Positions 60,428 through 64,000 of a DNA stretch of 64,000 nt are shown piece after piece (position 1 is the stretch's first letter; every line of letters begins with the position of its first letter). This stretch comes from Panopea generosa (taxonomy: Eukaryota; Mollusca; Bivalvia; Adapedonta; Hiatellidae). The notes under the pieces are model-generated. The model saw only the letters and a program-made list of their open reading frames with translations, did not search any database and had not been told where the DNA came from. Where the stretch lies: NCBI GenBank assembly GCA_029582155.1, contig CM055901.1, positions 3,267,482 through 3,331,481 on the forward strand, given 5' to 3'. A program made the position numbers and the translations under genes.

Positions 60428-62311
60428 ATGTCGGCTCTTTCTTCAAACACGGTATACGCGGAGCTAGAACCAGTAACACTTGATGACAATACGGATGTGA
60501 AGGTTCCTATGCCTATTCCTGTGTCAAATGTGACCTCGTACTCACTGATGATGAGTGGCGATGATAATAATGCTGAATATGATCTTAATGAACTTAATCG
60601 CCTGATAAAACAGTTTCGAGATCTACCGAATGATATGTTCGTTGCCCGTCTTCTACGAGACTATTCGTCATGTGAAACAACCCTAGAGCATACTCGCCAA
60701 ATGCTGTTTGATACCATACGTGAAGACGACGATTTTCCATATGGATTACAAGCTGTACTTAAGCGACGAGTGTCTACACGTAGTGGTGAAACCATAGCAA
60801 CGAAGCTGTCTCAAGATATACATTCGCTTCTATCCGTTATCGAGGGTGAAGATGTATCGTTACTAAAAGATATGTTGAGTTCGTCTCGTGGCAGAAGCAG
60901 CTCAATATCACGGTCCAATTATACAGTGACACAAAAGCAAACGCAATTATGCAGCTGTAGCCAAGATATTGTGTTTATGAAAGACTCGCTATCTCGTCTT
61001 GAAGCAGAGATTTTAATGTTAAAACAAAATCGGTTAGCAGACGAGAAGCAGTATGACAAACAAATAAAATGTGTCTCGGACTCTATTCTTGGTGTCAAAA
61101 CTGAATGCTTAGCTTATGTTAACGCTACGAACCAAGGCGTGTCTCAGATGCAGGAAACAATATCCGTGCTGCCTATCAATGATATGTACTCTCTAAGGTC
61201 AGACATTAACTTGGTCAGGAAGAGACTTGACGTTATTGAGACGTATATAGACAAAAACGATACAATTCTGATAACTAAAGTAAATGTGCCTGTGGTGTCC
61301 CTCCTCAACCCACCCTCCTTATCAGATCTAGCCACCAATGCATTACGATCTGGTAACGTGGGTGAGTTTGGGCTGACAACTGCTCCTTTAAACAATTTTG
61401 GAAGTTTGGATATGCCATATGAACATAATAATAATGATATGGAAGCTAGTGTAAATGAAATAACAGACAGTTTGTGCGTAAACAATGAGACGCAATTAAC
61501 CACGGAACTGGTCACCACCTTGCAAACATCAACATGTACTGCTGATGAACGGGTAACAGTGTCACCAAATAAGACAGTTATAGATGTATCAGTTCAATGT
61601 GATGAAAGCAATCCATTTCAAAATGGTAATGTTGATATGAGTGGTTCATTTGGAGATCTGCAAACTGAGCGGACTAAACGTGTTTCAGACTGCAGAGTTC
61701 CAAATGAAACTAACAGCTCAACACATTCCAACATCAAACATACAAATACAAAGCATGACAATGTTTCAGATTCCGGTAACCGCTATCATAAATATGGTAA
61801 AAATAAAAAGGACGGTCGCAAAGTGACATTCGCCGATATAGTCTCTACTATCGGAACACCAGAAGTACCACGGAAAAATGGCATTCCCGTTAGAATCACT
61901 CGGCGCCACGATACCGAGATTGATGAAGATTTTAGTGTCTACGTGAGAAAGCGAACTCGTCGATATTTCATAGGAGGGTTTTCAAATTTGATGACTGAAG
62001 ATAAACTAAGATCGTTTATTAAACAAAAAGGTCCAAAAGTGACCATGATACGTATATTTCCAGAAAAACGTACTCCTGACGGGGTCATTATTCAACTTAA
62101 TGTTGAAGCTAATACCGAGTGCTATTTACTTGAGGAAAGAGGTTTTTGGCCACGCGGTGTAACTTGTAAACAGTGGTTGTCGCGCAACTCACTAATCAAA
62201 AAACGTAAATCGGGCGAACGTCACTTTGCGGACCGATCCGGCAATTATAATGCTTGGTGTGACCCTACCCCGAGTTATGAAGATTACAATAGGTACTGTA
62301 ATTTAGATTAA
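60428..62311 (+). CDS. LINE ORF1 protein, 627 residues
   Basis: Starts MSALSSNTVYAELEP at the first ATG of the frame and aligns from there with the left copy. Residues about 55-150 form a conserved helical block (NDMFVARLLRDYSSCETTLE, REDDDFPYGLQAVLKRRV). About 158-172 is a Ser/Arg-rich link. About 178-290 has the heptad look of a coiled coil (DSLSRLEAEILMLKQNRLAD). About 300-480 is low-complexity and Asn/Ser/Thr-rich. About 505-600 is an RRM-like fold (RRYFIGGFSNLMTEDKLRSF, then FWPRGVTCKQWL). Such proteins bind and trimerise on LINE RNA; that role is inferred from position and layout. No zinc knuckle was seen. Confidence 0.85.
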   Translation: MSALSSNTVYAELEPVTLDDNTDVKVPMPIPVSNVTSYSLMMSGDDNNAEYDLNELNRLIKQFRDLPNDMFVARLLRDYSSCETTLEHTRQMLFDTIREDDDFPYGLQAVLKRRVSTRSGETIATKLSQDIHSLLSVIEGEDVSLLKDMLSSSRGRSSSISRSNYTVTQKQTQLCSCSQDIVFMKDSLSRLEAEILMLKQNRLADEKQYDKQIKCVSDSILGVKTECLAYVNATNQGVSQMQETISVLPINDMYSLRSDINLVRKRLDVIETYIDKNDTILITKVNVPVVSLLNPPSLSDLATNALRSGNVGEFGLTTAPLNNFGSLDMPYEHNNNDMEASVNEITDSLCVNNETQLTTELVTTLQTSTCTADERVTVSPNKTVIDVSVQCDESNPFQNGNVDMSGSFGDLQTERTKRVSDCRVPNETNSSTHSNIKHTNTKHDNVSDSGNRYHKYGKNKKDGRKVTFADIVSTIGTPEVPRKNGIPVRITRRHDTEIDEDFSVYVRKRTRRYFIGGFSNLMTEDKLRSFIKQKGPKVTMIRIFPEKRTPDGVIIQLNVEANTECYLLEERGFWPRGVTCKQWLSRNSLIKKRKSGERHFADRSGNYNAWCDPTPSYEDYNRYCNLD

Positions 62312-62353
62312 TCAAGTATATTAATCTCAAACAAATTACTCAATGGTATAAAC

Positions 62354-62635
62354 ATGTTGATGGTTTTTTTTTGTAATACTAAGAAAATTAGTTTATTATC
62401 GTTGAACACGTGTGGTGTAACTTATAATCGTGATTGTCATTGTATTCAATTGAATATTTGCTTGGCATACATAGGATGTTCTTCGAACTCGGACTGCTTA
62501 TGTGGCTATAACTTACCTTTGTTTGATACAGTATGCAGCAGCTATAAACGGAATTACGTATTATTTACTCAAGCGTCTTTAGTTTATAATATGCTATTAT
62601 ATATTTTTTTAATCTGCAATCATGATAAATATTAA
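62354..62635 (+). CDS. Small ORF between ORF1 and ORF2 (93 residues)
   Basis: ATG at 62354, TAA ending at 62635. It overlaps the ORF2 start (62622) by 14 nt in another frame, an arrangement suited to termination-reinitiation. The peptide is Cys-rich (nine Cys). Its early part, KKISLLSLNTCGV, resembles the ORF2 endonuclease start KKLNLLSWNATGL, so the region may be a duplicated and diverged ORF2 beginning. The left element has only 39 bp between ORF1 and ORF2 and no such ORF. It may not be translated. Confidence 0.4.
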   Translation: MLMVFFCNTKKISLLSLNTCGVTYNRDCHCIQLNICLAYIGCSSNSDCLCGYNLPLFDTVCSSYKRNYVLFTQASLVYNMLLYIFLICNHDKY

Positions 62636-64000
62636 GAAACTTAACCTATTATCGTGGAATGCAACAGGTTTAATGTCTAGTAGCACTTACCTATGCAATT
62701 CTTTGAACGGACTATCGATAGATATTTGTGGTGTTTCAGAACATTGGTTATCAGATAATAATATACATTTTATAAGTTCTCTAGACAATAATTATAAAGC
62801 ACATGTTGTTACTGACTCTAGTTTAAATGTTAAAGGTAGCAGACGAGTCGGTAAAGGTGGCGTAGCTTTGCTATGGCATATTAAATATGATAGGTTTGTG
62901 ACACCGATAACTATTGATGATGATAGAATAGTTGGTATACAAATTCAATATACACACAGTCATTTTTTGTTTATATTTCAAGTGTATTTACCATGCAGTA
63001 ACCATCCCATTGAAAGCTATAGGAATTATATTGACAAGCTTTTCAATTTATGGAGTTTATATTCAGAAAATGGTTTTGTTTTATTTATGGGCGACTTCAA
63101 TGCAACCTGTTCAAAATTCCCAAGTAATAGCAGAGATCAATCATTCACACAGTTCTTGAATGATACTAATATGATCTCTGCTAATACATTGGATATGTGC
63201 ACCGGTGCTTCATCATCCTTTGTATCCTACGATGGAAAGTGTGAATCGCTTATTGATTTCATTATTTTGCCAGTTGAGAAAACAGATTGTATTACTCATT
63301 GTGTAATAGTAGATGACGATTGTCTAAATGTTTCAAGACATAGACCTATTAAATGTAGTCTGAATATGCCTTCGACTGGTTATAATGACGATGTGTCGAA
63401 TGTAAATATTTCGCAATCATATAATATTAACTGGAAAAAAGTAAGACAAGTTGATATTACATCCTATCAAAACATGCTCAATGCATCAGAAGATTTGATA
63501 AAAGCACAAAATTGTCCGCTTAAATGTCCTGCTGAAATTGATAATATGTATAAAATTTTAAGCGAGACTGTTGTTTCTTGCTCAGATAAATGTTTTCGCA
63601 AGACGAGATTTAAGCACTTTTTAAAACCGTATTGGAATTCAGAGTTATCTAATTTACATAAAGTCATGTTAGAAAAACGGAAAATCTGGATTCAAAATGA
63701 TAGACCAAGAGATCAATCACATTATTCTTATAAAAGTTATAAAACAGCAAAATGTTATTTCAGAAAAAAACACAGGTATTTTGCCAATGAGTATTTAAAA
63801 AATCTTGATGAAGAAATTGACACAACCGCTGAACTTGATAAAGAACAATTTTGGAAATTAGTGAATTCGCGAAGAAAACGGTCATCAAGTAGAGCAGGCG
63901 CTGAAATAAAATTCAATGGCGTAATGTATAGGGATAACGACAGTATTACAGAGCAATGGAAACAATATTTTGAATCGTTATATACCCCGTCAATTGATAG
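62622..64000 (+). CDS. LINE ORF2, N-terminal part with APE endonuclease, partial
   Basis: An open frame from ATG 62622 to the window edge, 459 codons without a stop. Endonuclease landmarks are WNATG (residues 12-16), SEHW (about 42-45), MGDFNA (about 156-161), SLIDFIILP (about 209) and SRHRP (about 239, the catalytic His). They follow the order of AP-endonuclease-like LINE nucleases. From about residue 250 the linker to the reverse transcriptase begins, matching the left copy (RFKHFLKPYWNSELSNLHK against its RHFLKH…WDEELRNAHK). The reverse transcriptase lies beyond the window. Would nick chromosomal DNA to prime reverse transcription. Confidence 0.88.
   Translation, partial: MINIKKLNLLSWNATGLMSSSTYLCNSLNGLSIDICGVSEHWLSDNNIHFISSLDNNYKAHVVTDSSLNVKGSRRVGKGGVALLWHIKYDRFVTPITIDDDRIVGIQIQYTHSHFLFIFQVYLPCSNHPIESYRNYIDKLFNLWSLYSENGFVLFMGDFNATCSKFPSNSRDQSFTQFLNDTNMISANTLDMCTGASSSFVSYDGKCESLIDFIILPVEKTDCITHCVIVDDDCLNVSRHRPIKCSLNMPSTGYNDDVSNVNISQSYNINWKKVRQVDITSYQNMLNASEDLIKAQNCPLKCPAEIDNMYKILSETVVSCSDKCFRKTRFKHFLKPYWNSELSNLHKVMLEKRKIWIQNDRPRDQSHYSYKSYKTAKCYFRKKHRYFANEYLKNLDEEIDTTAELDKEQFWKLVNSRRKRSSSRAGAEIKFNGVMYRDNDSITEQWKQYFESLYTPSID

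Larger units (their letters stand above)
60428..64000 (+). mobile_element. Right LINE, intact in the visible part, runs out of the window
   Basis: Contains ORF1 (60428-62311), a small ORF (62354-62635) and the start of ORF2 (62622 onward, open to the window end). No stop or frameshift is seen, unlike the left copy, which suggests a younger and perhaps recently active element. The 5' end cannot be placed exactly. Confidence 0.85.

Noticed and set aside
61144..61518. 124-codon minus-strand ORF within plus ORF1
   Set aside because: Shadow of ORF1 on the opposite strand.
62932..63159. 75-codon ORF within the endonuclease region
   Set aside because: Out-of-frame shadow of ORF2, which is open from 62622 to the window end with the endonuclease motifs.

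Overview
The window is animal nuclear DNA: AT-rich, with spliced genes, tRNA-derived SINEs, MITEs, LINEs and long tandem arrays. I infer a lophotrochozoan, most likely a bivalve mollusc, from the style of the SINEs and the accessory genes; the sequence does not prove this. Two conserved host genes are recognisable exon by exon. The 3' part of a CCM2 (malcavernin) orthologue lies on + (2049-7326). A complete eight-exon RPA2 (replication protein A 32 kDa) gene lies on - (30994 down to 13878); its exons join in phase to 269 codons, almost the length of human RPA2.

Layout. 1-7.7 kb: CCM2 last exons, with a minisatellite made from its own exon/5' splice site and a SINE in an intron. 7.7-13.9 kb: gene-poor DNA with short transposable elements. 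13.9-31.1 kb: RPA2, whose introns carry three SINE types, several MITEs and, in the 7.7 kb first intron, a roughly 5.5 kb unit bounded by about 0.4 kb inverted repeats. That unit encodes, on the opposite strand, a two-exon protein with a PHD-type zinc finger followed by a vertnin/OTU-like domain. 31.7-48.1 kb: one uninterrupted satellite array of a 57-bp unit (about 288 copies) with local higher-order structure, starting about 0.7 kb upstream of the RPA2 ATG. 48.1-53.2 kb: an AAAT microsatellite, a GC-rich 41/35-bp minisatellite, a decayed Tc1/mariner-type transposase and a G-run. 54.3-64.0 kb: two related but clearly diverged APE-type non-LTR retrotransposons placed head to head. The left one (-) is broken in many places; the right one (+) is intact as far as the window shows and has an extra small ORF between ORF1 and ORF2.

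The two host genes are functionally unrelated (junction signalling; ssDNA binding). Everything else is accessory. The most unusual items are the PHD-OTU inverted-repeat unit, the in-phase exon/splice-donor tandem array in CCM2, the very large ORF-like 57-bp satellite, the minisatellite open in all three frames of one strand, and the small ORF overlapping the ORF2 start of the intact LINE.
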